A stretch of DNA of 64,000 nucleotides. Source: an uncultured Bacteroidales bacterium. Its GTDB lineage: Bacteria; Bacteroidota; Bacteroidia; Bacteroidales; Porphyromonadaceae. The notes below the pieces were generated by a model, which saw only the letters and a list, made by a program, of their open reading frames with translations, made no database searches and was not told where the DNA came from. Shown in pieces: positions 27,145 through 35,736 of this stretch. The DNA is taken from the NCBI GenBank assembly GCA_947290775.1, contig CAMYPM010000006.1:1-64000 (forward strand), written 5' to 3'. Both the position numbers and the translations under genes were made by a program. Each line of letters begins with the position of its first letter. The first letter of the stretch is position 1.

Positions 27145-29211
27145 ATGGAAGAATTGAATCCTACCCCTAAAGAGAATCAGCCTCAGACAGAAGTGGCTCC
27201 CGAAGTGGAAGCTCAGACCCCTCAAGAAAAGCCGGAAGTGCCAGTACAGCAAGACTCCGAGCCCGTGGCGAACGAACCTGCCGCACCTCAAGAAGAGGCT
27301 ACCCCTGAGCGCATCTCCGATAAGGATAAAGTTGAAGAGCATCCGGACGAAACTCCGGAGGAGAATACAGAAGAACCAATCGTCCGCTACTCCGATCAGG
27401 AGTTGATGGCGATGTCTACCGGTGAAATAGTAGACGCATTGGCTACCCTTTTGGAGCAGCCTACGTTGCCCTCCAAGCGCTCTGTCGATACGCTGCGACG
27501 CATATTCAATAGCAAGCTGCGTCGCTCTTCTTCCTCGGACGAAGAGGCAACAGCAGAGGAAACGGAAGCATTGCAAATACAAGAAAGTCGTCTCAATGAC
27601 TTATACCGAGCTTTTGTAGAGCGCTTCAGGGAGCAAATGGCTAAGCAGCACGAAGAGGCCGTGGCTAACCTGGCTGTAAAGAAGCAGTTGGCAGCCCGCT
27701 TAAAGGCTCTTATTGAGAGTAGCGAGGACTTCGGGGTAATCACAAAGAATTTTAGAGAGATACAACAAGAATGGCGTAATACCGGCAAAGTGCCCGAAGC
27801 AGACTACAACGACTTACAACGCGAATGGTCACTACTGGTAGAGCAATTCTACGACCTAAGGCAGTTGAACGATGAATTTCGTGCCTATGACTTTAAGAAA
27901 AATCTTGCCTCCAAAGAGGAACTAATTGAGCGTGCTAAAGCACTAACCGAAAGCCAAGATCCACCGGCAGCACTTCGCGAAATCAACGAATTGCATTTCC
28001 TCTGGAAAGAGATCGGTCCCGTTGAAAAAGAGAAGCGTGACGAAATATGGAAAGCATTCTCCGAATACTCCAAGATCGTGCGCCAGCGTGCCGATGATGT
28101 ATTCCTCTCACGTAAAGCGGAGCAGGAACAGAATTTAGAGCAAAAGCGTAAAATATGCGAAGCTATCGAGGAGGTGCCTTATGGAGATCTCAAAACCTAC
28201 CGTGAGTGGCGCGAGTACAGCGACAAGATTATAGATCTACAACGCAAATGGAAGGAGATCGGAGCAGTGCCTCAGGCTGAAGCAAAACCCCTCTATTTGC
28301 GTCTGCGTGCTGCTAGTGACCTATTCTTCTCAAAGCGTACAATTTTCTACAAAGAGCTACACGAAGAGCAAAACGACATCTACGAGCAGAAGCTTGCTTT
28401 AGTCGAAGAGGCTGAGTCACTGGCTAACAGCACTAATTGGAATGAAACAGCCGACCGACTCAAGGCTATTCAGCAGGAATGGAAAGAGGGCGGATACATC
28501 ACAAATGGACGTAAAAACAAAGAGCTTTGGGAGCGTTTGCGTGCCGCTTGCGATACTTTCTTCTCTGCCTACAACGAAAGGCGTAAGCAACGCCGACGTG
28601 CTTATCAGGAACAAGTAGGAAACCTGAAGCGCAAACAGCAGTTGACTAAGGATACCGAAAAGCTACTTGCCAATGAGGAGGGGCTCGCCCGCGAGGAGGT
28701 TGAAGAGCGTTTGGGTAAGATAGTAGAAGAGTTCAGAAGTGTGGGACATGTGCCCATCAAGGAAAAGGATGCCGCGCACAAAGCCTTCTACGATAAAGTA
28801 AATGATACGTTGCGCAAGTTTAATATTGTGCTACGGACTAACCAAGGTCGTAACCACAATCAGACCACGGACAATAATGCCCGCTCGGGGGAAGACAACA
28901 ACACACCCATTGCGGAGATCAATGATGTAAAGCAAGCCAAGCAGCGTATGGAAGCACTTATCCGGGAAAGAGATCGGATACGTACACAAATCATGACCGC
29001 TTCCGGCAATGCAGGACTCATTACAAGTAGTAGTGAGTGGGGCAACAAAATGATGCAGGGCGTAGAAAAGAACATTGACGTGCTTAAGCAGCGCCAAGAA
29101 AGCATCATGCAAAGCATTGCCGAGTGCCGTGCTAAAATCAAAGAGCTCCGAAATGAAAAGGAAAAGCCCACTCAAACAGAGGAGGGGCAAGAAAACGTAA
29201 CAGAAGAGTAA
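27145..29211 (+). CDS. DUF349-repeat protein
   Basis: Cytoplasmic protein of 688 residues from the ATG at 27145. An upstream in-frame TTG at 27037 sits in the promoter box and is rejected. The first ~80 residues are Pro/Glu/Gln-rich and probably disordered. At least five DUF349 repeats follow, each an antiparallel helical hairpin with a recurring [QE]-x-W-[KR]-x-x-G motif (QQEWRNTGKVP, LWKEIGPVEK, KWKEIGAVP, EWKEGGYI, EEFRSVGHVP). The tail is a Gln-, Arg- and Lys-rich coiled coil. The molecular role of DUF349 is not established. A small helical gene follows after 11 bases, so the two likely form one operon. Confidence 0.88.
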   Translation: MEELNPTPKENQPQTEVAPEVEAQTPQEKPEVPVQQDSEPVANEPAAPQEEATPERISDKDKVEEHPDETPEENTEEPIVRYSDQELMAMSTGEIVDALATLLEQPTLPSKRSVDTLRRIFNSKLRRSSSSDEEATAEETEALQIQESRLNDLYRAFVERFREQMAKQHEEAVANLAVKKQLAARLKALIESSEDFGVITKNFREIQQEWRNTGKVPEADYNDLQREWSLLVEQFYDLRQLNDEFRAYDFKKNLASKEELIERAKALTESQDPPAALREINELHFLWKEIGPVEKEKRDEIWKAFSEYSKIVRQRADDVFLSRKAEQEQNLEQKRKICEAIEEVPYGDLKTYREWREYSDKIIDLQRKWKEIGAVPQAEAKPLYLRLRAASDLFFSKRTIFYKELHEEQNDIYEQKLALVEEAESLANSTNWNETADRLKAIQQEWKEGGYITNGRKNKELWERLRAACDTFFSAYNERRKQRRRAYQEQVGNLKRKQQLTKDTEKLLANEEGLAREEVEERLGKIVEEFRSVGHVPIKEKDAAHKAFYDKVNDTLRKFNIVLRTNQGRNHNQTTDNNARSGEDNNTPIAEINDVKQAKQRMEALIRERDRIRTQIMTASGNAGLITSSSEWGNKMMQGVEKNIDVLKQRQESIMQSIAECRAKIKELRNEKEKPTQTEEGQENVTEE

Positions 29212-29222
29212 ATTATTAGTAT

Positions 29223-29513
29223 ATGGCGAATAAACGAGACCTAAAGCGAGATATGCGCATTATTGCCGACAATCTGGCGGATGATATCTATGCGCTTAAG
29301 CGTAGTGCGCTAAGCGATGCCGAAAGGGAAAAAGCGAAAGAGCTGATCAATCGTGTGGCTGCCTTGGAGGCTAAAGGAGTAAAAAAGGTGAGTGAGGCGG
29401 TTAAATCAGTAAAAGAAAAAGAAAGAGCATCCTCTTTCTTTGCCAAGCTCCGCCGAGAATTTAATGAAGATGTAGCACTCATCGAAACTGAGATAAAGAA
29501 ATTAGTGCACTAA
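29223..29513 (+). CDS. Small helical protein of unknown function
   Basis: I do not recognise this 96-residue protein. It is highly charged, has no signal peptide or membrane helix, and is predicted almost fully helical with Ala/Leu/Lys/Glu heptads (NRVAALEAKG, SVKEKERASSFFAKLRREF). It starts 11 bases after the DUF349 gene, which is also helical, and ends at a strong terminator. Operon structure suggests a partner of the DUF349 protein, but this is inference. Confidence 0.7.
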   Translation: MANKRDLKRDMRIIADNLADDIYALKRSALSDAEREKAKELINRVAALEAKGVKKVSEAVKSVKEKERASSFFAKLRREFNEDVALIETEIKKLVH

Positions 29514-29521
29514 TCGGGAAT

Positions 29522-29566
29522 GCATCCATACCGAGACTTCCGCTCCGGTATGGATGCTTTTCTTTT
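29522..29566 (+). terminator. Terminator after the DUF349 operon
   Basis: A 12-bp perfect stem (GCATCCATACCG with its complement ending at 29557), a 12-base loop and a T-rich tail. Confidence 0.9.
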
Positions 29567-29646
29567 ACACCAAAGGAGAGCTTCTTGGCCGCTTTGGAGC
29601 CTTAACGGATAATCAATTTCCCTATACAGACATTTCCGCCTTCGCA

Positions 29647-30435
29647 ATGCAAACAGATCATTTAAAGATTGGTGCTGCCCAATTGGATATAGCAATTGGC
29701 CATGCAGAAGCCAACCTTCACAAGGTGCAGCAGTACACCACTCAGGCGGCAGCAGAAGGATGCGACCTAATCGTCTTTCCGGAAGTAATCACCTCGGGAT
29801 TTGCCGATTTTGAACGTTTAGCCGAATTACCTCCCTATACCTCTTTAGAAACGATCAGGGAATTAGCGATCAGCCACAAAGTGGCCATTGCCTCCTCTAT
29901 GCTTTTGCGTGAGGGTGACTCCATATACAATCGCATCTTCTTAGCCACTGCCGAGGGCGATCTACTTACCCAAGATAAGCGTCATCTATTCTCTCCCGGG
30001 GGAGAGGCTAAATATGTTTCTCCGGCATTAGAAAGACACATTTACCTCTTCAAGGGCTGGCGGATTCTGCTGACAGCTTGTTATGATCTGCGCTTCCCTG
30101 TGTGGTGTCGCAATCGCAATAATGAATACGATCTTATCATCAATTGTGCCAACTGGCCCCAACCTCGCCGTCGTGTGTGGCAAACGCTACTAAACGCACG
30201 CGCTATGGAAAATCTCTGCTACGTATGTGGGGTTAATCGAGTGGGCACAGATGACGATGGGTTGCATTATACCGGAGACTCGGCCATAGTAGATCCACGC
30301 GGCAATCATCTTGGCGAGGCTACACCCGAAGAAGAACAATTTTTCTCAGCAATCATTGAACGTGAACCGATGGAGAAACTGCGTCGTAAGTTCCCTGTAT
30401 GGAAAGATGCCGATTCGTTCACACTTATATACTGA
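29647..30435 (+). CDS. Carbon-nitrogen hydrolase (nitrilase family, omega-amidase-like)
   Basis: Cytoplasmic amidase of 262 residues with the complete Glu-Lys-Cys triad of the nitrilase superfamily: E46 (FPEVIT), K111 (DKRHLF) and C145 (TACYDLRFP). The context FSPGGE after the Lys and YDLRFPVWCRN after the Cys are typical of the YafV/Nit2 branch, which hydrolyses omega-amides such as 2-oxoglutaramate. The substrate is inferred. The start at 29647 is preferred because an in-frame ATG at 29554 lies inside the preceding terminator stem. Confidence 0.88.
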   Translation: MQTDHLKIGAAQLDIAIGHAEANLHKVQQYTTQAAAEGCDLIVFPEVITSGFADFERLAELPPYTSLETIRELAISHKVAIASSMLLREGDSIYNRIFLATAEGDLLTQDKRHLFSPGGEAKYVSPALERHIYLFKGWRILLTACYDLRFPVWCRNRNNEYDLIINCANWPQPRRRVWQTLLNARAMENLCYVCGVNRVGTDDDGLHYTGDSAIVDPRGNHLGEATPEEEQFFSAIIEREPMEKLRRKFPVWKDADSFTLIY

Positions 30436-30470
30436 CGTGTAGCCCATTCTGATTTATGGGAGTTAAGCAT

Positions 30471-30503
30471 AAGCGGACAGCCGGGTGGGTACTGTCCGCT
30501 TTT
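30471..30503. terminator. Bidirectional terminator between the nitrilase and EEP genes
   Basis: A 10-bp stem (AAGCGGACAG with CTGTCCGCTT), an 11-base loop and T/A edges. It slightly overlaps the stop codon of the minus-strand gene. Confidence 0.8.
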
Positions 30504-31539
30504 ACTTTAGAAAGAAGAGGGCACTTACTGCCAAATGATCGCTCACACCTCCTAAATAGTGTGTTCCTCCATAGGTACGAAGCGGAATAGAGCGCCCATC
30601 AGCCAGACGACGCATAGATAGGTGCGGCACATTAGTTACTGATCCTACCACTACCTTTACACCTCCAAGTGTATGGTCTAACAAACTTCTTGAGACGATG
30701 AAGCGGTCTAACTGCTCTGTAATACCTCCGTAATAGTAGCTCCCGGGGTAACTGTCCTTACTCAGAAGGGTAGTAATGTCATACAAATTCGCTTGGTCGG
30801 ACAAAGGAGCATCTTTGCCCAAAGGCGGAAAGAGATGGATTGAGGAGCGGTCATAGGGCGTGGCATTAAAGTCCCCCAGAATAAGAATAGAGCGGTTGGG
30901 GTCTACAGCCAGCAAGGAGTCACACTGAGTAGCTAAGAAGGTCATCGCCTCGTTGCGCACTTTGCGAGATTTCCACGCTCCGCCTCGGCGAGAGGGAAGA
31001 TGTACAATCAGCAAATCCAAAGGCGCATCATTGTAAAAGCGTCCTTCTACATGGAGTATATTACGACTTCGCTTGGTGGTATCAGAGATAAACGGAATAG
31101 TCCACTCTTCCGATCCAACGATACGGAAACGATCCTCCAGATAAAGAAGCGCCACATCCATACCGCGCGGATCATCACTGCAAGAGATCGTATAGCGATA
31201 GCCGGCGGCACCCAAGGGAGTTGTAGCAAGGAGCGCATCCAGCACACAGGCATTCTCTACTTCACAAAGGGCAACCAACCAGGGCCAAGTAGTACCTCCT
31301 GCGTTACTAATGGCTTCTGCTATTGCTTGTAGTTTGCGATTGTATCGCACCGACGTCCACTCTCGGGCCGCTGTAGGAAGGTATTCAAAGTCGTTATAGC
31401 CGACATCATGGATCGTATCGCATAAGTTTTCCACATTAAAGGTCACTATGCGGAAAGCCTCTTGCCCCTTTGCGGAAATGCCTCCACACCCAAAGAGCAA
31501 TAGTAGCACTACGCCCCAAACTGCCTTTCTCACCGCCAT
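30502..31539 (-). CDS. Secreted endonuclease/exonuclease/phosphatase family protein
   Basis: 345 residues from the preferred ATG at 31539, beginning MAVRKAVWG with a hydrophobic signal and a possible lipobox (LLFGCG). The EEP fold motifs are all present: FNVENL near the start, ALCEVEN, HLPSRRGG, GDFNATPYD and the terminal SDHLAV, giving the metal-binding Asn, Glu, Asp and His. Members include extracellular nucleases, inositol phosphatases and sphingomyelinases, and the substrate cannot be told. A -7 promoter box ends only five bases before this ATG, suggesting a very short or absent leader. Confidence 0.85.
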   Translation of the reverse strand: MAVRKAVWGVVLLLLFGCGGISAKGQEAFRIVTFNVENLCDTIHDVGYNDFEYLPTAAREWTSVRYNRKLQAIAEAISNAGGTTWPWLVALCEVENACVLDALLATTPLGAAGYRYTISCSDDPRGMDVALLYLEDRFRIVGSEEWTIPFISDTTKRSRNILHVEGRFYNDAPLDLLIVHLPSRRGGAWKSRKVRNEAMTFLATQCDSLLAVDPNRSILILGDFNATPYDRSSIHLFPPLGKDAPLSDQANLYDITTLLSKDSYPGSYYYGGITEQLDRFIVSRSLLDHTLGGVKVVVGSVTNVPHLSMRRLADGRSIPLRTYGGTHYLGGVSDHLAVSALFFLK

Positions 31540-31543
31540 AGCA

Positions 31544-31551
31544 CAAAGATA
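31544..31551 (-). promoter_or_regulatory. -7 box (TATCTTTG, reverse strand) for the EEP gene
   Basis: Perfect TAnnTTTG match on the minus strand, four bases from the ATG at 31539; transcription would start at or next to the start codon. Confidence 0.45.
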
Positions 31552-31651
31552 AAGGGATCTTTGAGATATATTGCACAATGGTTATGCAAAGAGGACTGCA
31601 CCCACAGCGAGTACAGCCCTCTCCAACAATCAAATGGGTTGCCCTTACCTT

Positions 31652-32131
31652 TTAGGAAAGAAATGAAGCATCAAATCCAAAAGGAAGCAGGAAGGAATTA
31701 TCTTCTAATATTAACGCATCTCTTTCTCCCGGTAAGATAATACGAATGGGCGTCTTATATCGCGTGCTTGTCTCCAGTATTACTTGTCGGCATCCTCCAC
31801 AGGGAGAAGCCCTATTCACGCGCTTCTTTCCCTCTGCAAAAGCTACTATCAGCAGTTCTTTTACCGCCTTGTCGGGATAGGCAGCTCCGGCATGAAAGAG
31901 TGCGTTTCGCTCTGCACAAATACCCTGCGGATAGGAGGCATTTTCCTGATTGCTGCCTGTAACGATGGTGCCGTCTTCCAAACGAAGTGACGCTCCTACG
32001 AAGAAGCGACTATAAGGCGCATAGGCATTGCGGGCAGCTTCTATTGCAGCAGCTTCTAATTCGATTAAGGCATCGTCAAACTCTTCACGAGGCAGAAGAC
32101 GATAGTTTATGTGGAGTTGTTGTTCTTTCAT
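31652..32131 (-). CDS. cdd: Cytidine deaminase
   Basis: Deaminates cytidine and deoxycytidine in pyrimidine salvage. The 159-residue protein (from the ATG at 32131) carries the zinc site C72-A-E74 (ICAERNALFHAG) and P110-C111-x-x-C114 (ASPCGGCRQV), with E74 as proton shuttle, as in homotetrameric cytidine deaminases. The start at 32131 is preferred over 32152: it lies just past the stop of the upstream FadL-like gene and gives a normal N-terminus. It probably shares a transcript with that gene. Confidence 0.94.
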   Translation of the reverse strand: MKEQQLHINYRLLPREEFDDALIELEAAAIEAARNAYAPYSRFFVGASLRLEDGTIVTGSNQENASYPQGICAERNALFHAGAAYPDKAVKELLIVAFAEGKKRVNRASPCGGCRQVILETSTRYKTPIRIILPGERDALILEDNSFLLPFGFDASFLS

Positions 32132-32135
32132 GGGT

Positions 32136-33800
32136 TTAGAAATTAATTCCAAAGGATAGAGTAGCCTTATTACTGTGCGTGTTGATGCGGATAGGATCGG
32201 GAGTTTTTATTATTGCATTCCCATTGTTATCGCAATAAGTCGGGAAGGGGTAAACTTTACTCTTTTGCGTACTATAGACATAAGCGAAGTCCATATAAAA
32301 ACACTTTGTAAAGTGGTATCCTATCCCACAGGTGAAGGCATTTGCTCCGCTCTTGAACTCGTAGTGAGGTATTGTGCCGGCTGTACGTACTTTGGGTCCT
32401 GCCGTGGGGAATGTGTAATTCTCCCCTTCCACATCACGAGAAGGATCTGTTTGCCACAATCCTCCGACACGAAGTGCCAAACGAGATATGGGTTTCACCT
32501 CTAAGCCGACACGCATCGTATGAGCGGCCTTGTAGTGCTTCGATATAGCGTCATTATCTAAGGTGAAAGGTCCTATATCATCGGATATGCGCATCATACC
32601 ATAAGGAACTAACTCATAATCAAAACTGATCAGCCCTAAGTTCTTGTAGGTATAGGCAATCCCGAAAGAGAGACGAGTAGGAGTCATCAGATTGTACACA
32701 TAGTAGGCATCGGCCGGCGTACTTGCCGCGTAATACCACTCCTTTTCGGGTAGCAAATGGCCGTCCTTATCCAAGCCTTGGGAGTAACGTGAGTTGCCCC
32801 ATGCTCGGTAGGTGTCGGTAAAGCGATAAAAAGTAGGTGTAGTTAATGCAAAGCCTAAGCGCAAGCCATCTACAGGTAATGCAATAAGCCCAAGCGAGAA
32901 TGCAAAGCCGTCTCCTCGAGTCGATAATTCATTCTTTAAGTTTAGATAGTCGTCAAAGGGAAATTGCTCATTGTATTCGCTTCGATAGTTCATGCGATTA
33001 TACATATACTTGAATGAGAAGCCAGTGTAAAGTATATCGCGGTAGTTGAATCCAAATGAGAAGTCGTAATCGCGTGTATAACCGGATTCGGAGAATCGGA
33101 GCAAGCTGTTTGCCGGTCCGTAGGGGAGATATCGTCCTGCGGAAGCATCGTAATACTCAAAGGCCGAAGTGTAATAGGGACCCATATCATCCTTCCGAGC
33201 AGATGTCCAGCCACTCTGGTAACCCAATATAGCTAACCAAGAGGCCGCTCCATCTACATAGGGATCATAATTGGACCTTGAAAAAAAGTCTGTCTGAGGA
33301 AAACCGTCCGGTGTAACCTTGGCAGTGAAGTCGGCTAAGGAATATTCGGTAGGGCGGCGGGAGGATATACCTATGCTTCGATTATACACATAGCTTTGAT
33401 TCATATTGAAAGCGAAGTTGAACGAATAGTCCCTCTTTTTATCAAAGAAACTTGCTACATATCCCAATTGTCCGGAGTGAAAGTCAGTCTTTTTCTTTGC
33501 ATTCGTTTGATTATACCAAGACGTTCTTACATCACGTGAGTCTGTATTCATTGTATAAACGAATTCAGACTTACGAAAAACAGCCGTTGCTGCAGGGTTG
33601 TAGGCAATGGCAGACAGATCCCCTCCTAAGGCCGTAAAGGCACCGGCAAGAGATTCATAACGAGCCGTCCCGCTCAATGCTTTCTGACTCAAACGAAAGG
33701 CATCTGTTTCGCTCTGTGCACTTACCGAAAGAGTTGCGGAAAAGAAAAGCAACGAGAGCACTATATAGCAATTACGTATTTTCATTTTTCTAATATTCAT
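32136..33800 (-). CDS. FadL/OmpP1-type outer-membrane transport protein
   Basis: Outer-membrane beta-barrel for hydrophobic compounds. The 554-residue protein has a signal peptide (cut after SVSAQ, about residue 29), then the family's N-terminal plug-like sequence (YESLAGAFTALGGDLSAIAYNPAAT with its NPA motif) and a long series of aromatic-rich beta strands ending in a C-terminal strand with terminal Phe (LSFGINF). Length is normal for Bacteroidota OmpP1/FadL/TodX proteins. The substrate is unknown. The start could also be the ATG at 33785. Confidence 0.88.
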   Translation of the reverse strand: MNIRKMKIRNCYIVLSLLFFSATLSVSAQSETDAFRLSQKALSGTARYESLAGAFTALGGDLSAIAYNPAATAVFRKSEFVYTMNTDSRDVRTSWYNQTNAKKKTDFHSGQLGYVASFFDKKRDYSFNFAFNMNQSYVYNRSIGISSRRPTEYSLADFTAKVTPDGFPQTDFFSRSNYDPYVDGAASWLAILGYQSGWTSARKDDMGPYYTSAFEYYDASAGRYLPYGPANSLLRFSESGYTRDYDFSFGFNYRDILYTGFSFKYMYNRMNYRSEYNEQFPFDDYLNLKNELSTRGDGFAFSLGLIALPVDGLRLGFALTTPTFYRFTDTYRAWGNSRYSQGLDKDGHLLPEKEWYYAASTPADAYYVYNLMTPTRLSFGIAYTYKNLGLISFDYELVPYGMMRISDDIGPFTLDNDAISKHYKAAHTMRVGLEVKPISRLALRVGGLWQTDPSRDVEGENYTFPTAGPKVRTAGTIPHYEFKSGANAFTCGIGYHFTKCFYMDFAYVYSTQKSKVYPFPTYCDNNGNAIIKTPDPIRINTHSNKATLSFGINF

Positions 33801-33827
33801 ATTGTGTGTTGACGTTCATTCTGTACA

Positions 33828-33862
33828 ACAGTAGTTTCTCCCACAGGGGGAGAAACTACTGT
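33828..33862. terminator. 15-bp hairpin between the Tyr/Arg-rich gene and the FadL-like gene
   Basis: Perfect 15-bp inverted repeat (33828-33842 with 33848-33862) and a 5-base loop, 12 bases past the stop of the upstream minus-strand gene. It has no good T run, so it may be an attenuating hairpin or an mRNA 3'-end stabiliser. Confidence 0.6.
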
Positions 33863-33873
33863 GGCTCTACTAT

Positions 33874-35403
33874 TTAGCGTCCCCTATGTCCTCCGGAGCT
33901 TGAGGTGGAACCGGAAGAACTTGGCGAGGAAGAGGAGGAAGAGGGAGACGAATAGCTACCTCGACCACTTCTACTTGATGGAGAAGAATAGGTATTGTCC
34001 CTTGATGTAGACGAAGGTCTTGTATTCATAGTTGAAGACCTACGCTGACTCGGCTCAACGGACTTATAAGAGCCTCTACCACTTCTGTAAGATGGAGTAC
34101 TTACCCGCTCCCTACGTGTGGGTGAGGTTGTAGAGGGTGCCGTACGGAATACACCGCCTCTGGAGATGCCGTCATAGCTGCCGCGACCTCTTTGATCTCT
34201 ACCCAATTCACGCCTTTCACGCTGATTGCCTACAGAGTTTCGTCTATCGTTGTCAATACGCTCAAACTGACGATTCCGATTATTTGAATTGCGATCTGTG
34301 ATAATTGTACGCCCTTCACCCTGATTGAATGAACCTCGCCCTCGTTGGTTCGTAACGAAGCGATCGTTGTCGGTAATACGCTTATTTGGATCTGTCCAAT
34401 AGGAACCGCGGTCATAACGTCCGCGCTGTATAAGCTCATCTGATGCTACACTACTTCTGCCGTTACGATTTTGAGTAGCACCATTCGAGGCTGCTACACG
34501 TCCACGCTCTACACGGTTATTAGAAGCATAGGAAGAGGCTCCTCTACGTCCATTGGCGTAGTAGTTGCGACTATAGTAACGTCCCGAATAGGGGTCGTAC
34601 CCATAGCTTCCATCCCAGTAACCATCCCAATAGCCATCACGATATCCGTAGCCATAACCACCCCCGTAGCCATATCCCCAAGCATAGCCGGAACCAAAGC
34701 CATAGCCGGGACCCCACCAAGGATCGTAATAACCCCAGCGAGATCTGCCCCAAGGCCAATAGGAATAATAGTAGTACCATACCCAGGGATCAGAGTAATA
34801 CCAAGGATCATACCAAGGAAAATAGGAAGACCCTCCATAGTCCCATCCATAAGAAGGATATACATTGATCGTTACATTACCGTCATACCCGTAGTAATCC
34901 TCCTCGTAGCCATAATCATAATACCCGTAGCGGTCATTATCAACGATTACGACCACGCTGCCCGACTGTGTGTCCATCAGTATAGTAGCAGGGTCATGGA
35001 AGCGCGCTATTCGTGAAGAGTATTGACCGGAATGACGCTTCTTCGCTTTATTCTTATAAGCTTTCTTCCCGGACTTATTGCCATAGGCTACTCCACGCTT
35101 CACTTGTGCATTGCCATTCTGGCCTCGGCGATTATAGGCATCTATATCGTCCTCGCTCAATTCGTAGCCATCTTGTGCATATTCATCCTCTGTGTAGGCC
35201 TCCTCTTGGGCTCGCTGTCGCTCCCATTCAAGGCGATCTTTCTTCATCCGCTCGGCTTCTGCTTTGCGTGCCGCTTCACGCTCCTTCTTCGCACGAGAGG
35301 GAGTATAATATACATCGTCGTCATAGTTCTGCGCCATGCTCCCGATGCCTGTCATTCCCATGATGAGAGGAATGATTAGTGCGGTTAAGATTATTCGTTT
35401 CAT
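33874..35403 (-). CDS. Secreted low-complexity protein, Tyr/Gly/Trp-rich then Arg/Ser-rich
   Basis: I do not recognise a family with a known function. The 509-residue protein has a signal peptide (1-24), a charged helical segment (about 30-75) and a basic patch. Residues about 155-290 are an extraordinarily aromatic region (WYDPWYY, WGYYDPWWGPGYGFG, YGYGGGYGYGYRDGYWDGYW). The last ~200 residues are rich in Arg, Ser, Asn and Gly with recurring GRGS[YF] motifs and a Ser/Pro-rich end. It reads as an exported, probably surface or periplasmic, low-complexity protein. No lipobox or type IX tail is seen, and no clear -7 box precedes it. Confidence 0.75.
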   Translation of the reverse strand: MKRIILTALIIPLIMGMTGIGSMAQNYDDDVYYTPSRAKKEREAARKAEAERMKKDRLEWERQRAQEEAYTEDEYAQDGYELSEDDIDAYNRRGQNGNAQVKRGVAYGNKSGKKAYKNKAKKRHSGQYSSRIARFHDPATILMDTQSGSVVVIVDNDRYGYYDYGYEEDYYGYDGNVTINVYPSYGWDYGGSSYFPWYDPWYYSDPWVWYYYYSYWPWGRSRWGYYDPWWGPGYGFGSGYAWGYGYGGGYGYGYRDGYWDGYWDGSYGYDPYSGRYYSRNYYANGRRGASSYASNNRVERGRVAASNGATQNRNGRSSVASDELIQRGRYDRGSYWTDPNKRITDNDRFVTNQRGRGSFNQGEGRTIITDRNSNNRNRQFERIDNDRRNSVGNQRERRELGRDQRGRGSYDGISRGGVFRTAPSTTSPTRRERVSTPSYRSGRGSYKSVEPSQRRSSTMNTRPSSTSRDNTYSSPSSRSGRGSYSSPSSSSSSPSSSGSTSSSGGHRGR

Positions 35404-35736
35404 GTTGCTATAATGTTAGTGTATCTTGCTATATCTTTTATTACGCATTTGCGTATCTTGTGTTTTTGGCGGCTTGGCAATCATCTATTTTATTAAATGG
35501 GAGCCAAACATTCTTATTTATCTAATTAGAGTGCTCTTCTCGTTGGTCGTTTAATAAACAAGCGTCTAAAGCCTTACATCGTAAAGATAGTAATAAAGAA
35601 AGAATAAAGAGTAACTTTCCGAGCAAACAATAGAAAAAAGGTATCTTGCCCTGACAATTAGGCAACTCAAAAATAGAGTGCAAAGAGGGATTACAGCACC
35701 GCAATAAGTATTTTTCTTTGTAGCTTTACGGAGGAT
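35404..35736. other. Divergent intergenic region with no supported gene
   Basis: AT-rich, between two divergent genes. Open frames on the minus strand are short and lack any domain. No repeat or perfect -7 box was found; TAGCTTTA near 35721 is a one-mismatch candidate for the YihY gene. Confidence 0.5.

Noticed and set aside
29554..29646. Upstream ATG start for the nitrilase-family gene
   Set aside because: It lies within the stem of the preceding terminator; the family's N-terminus begins at 29647.
34471..35016. 181-codon plus-strand frame opposite the Tyr/Arg-rich gene, full of Ile, Val and Thr
   Set aside because: It is the complement of repetitive Tyr/Gly codons. The minus-strand gene has a signal peptide and better gene structure.
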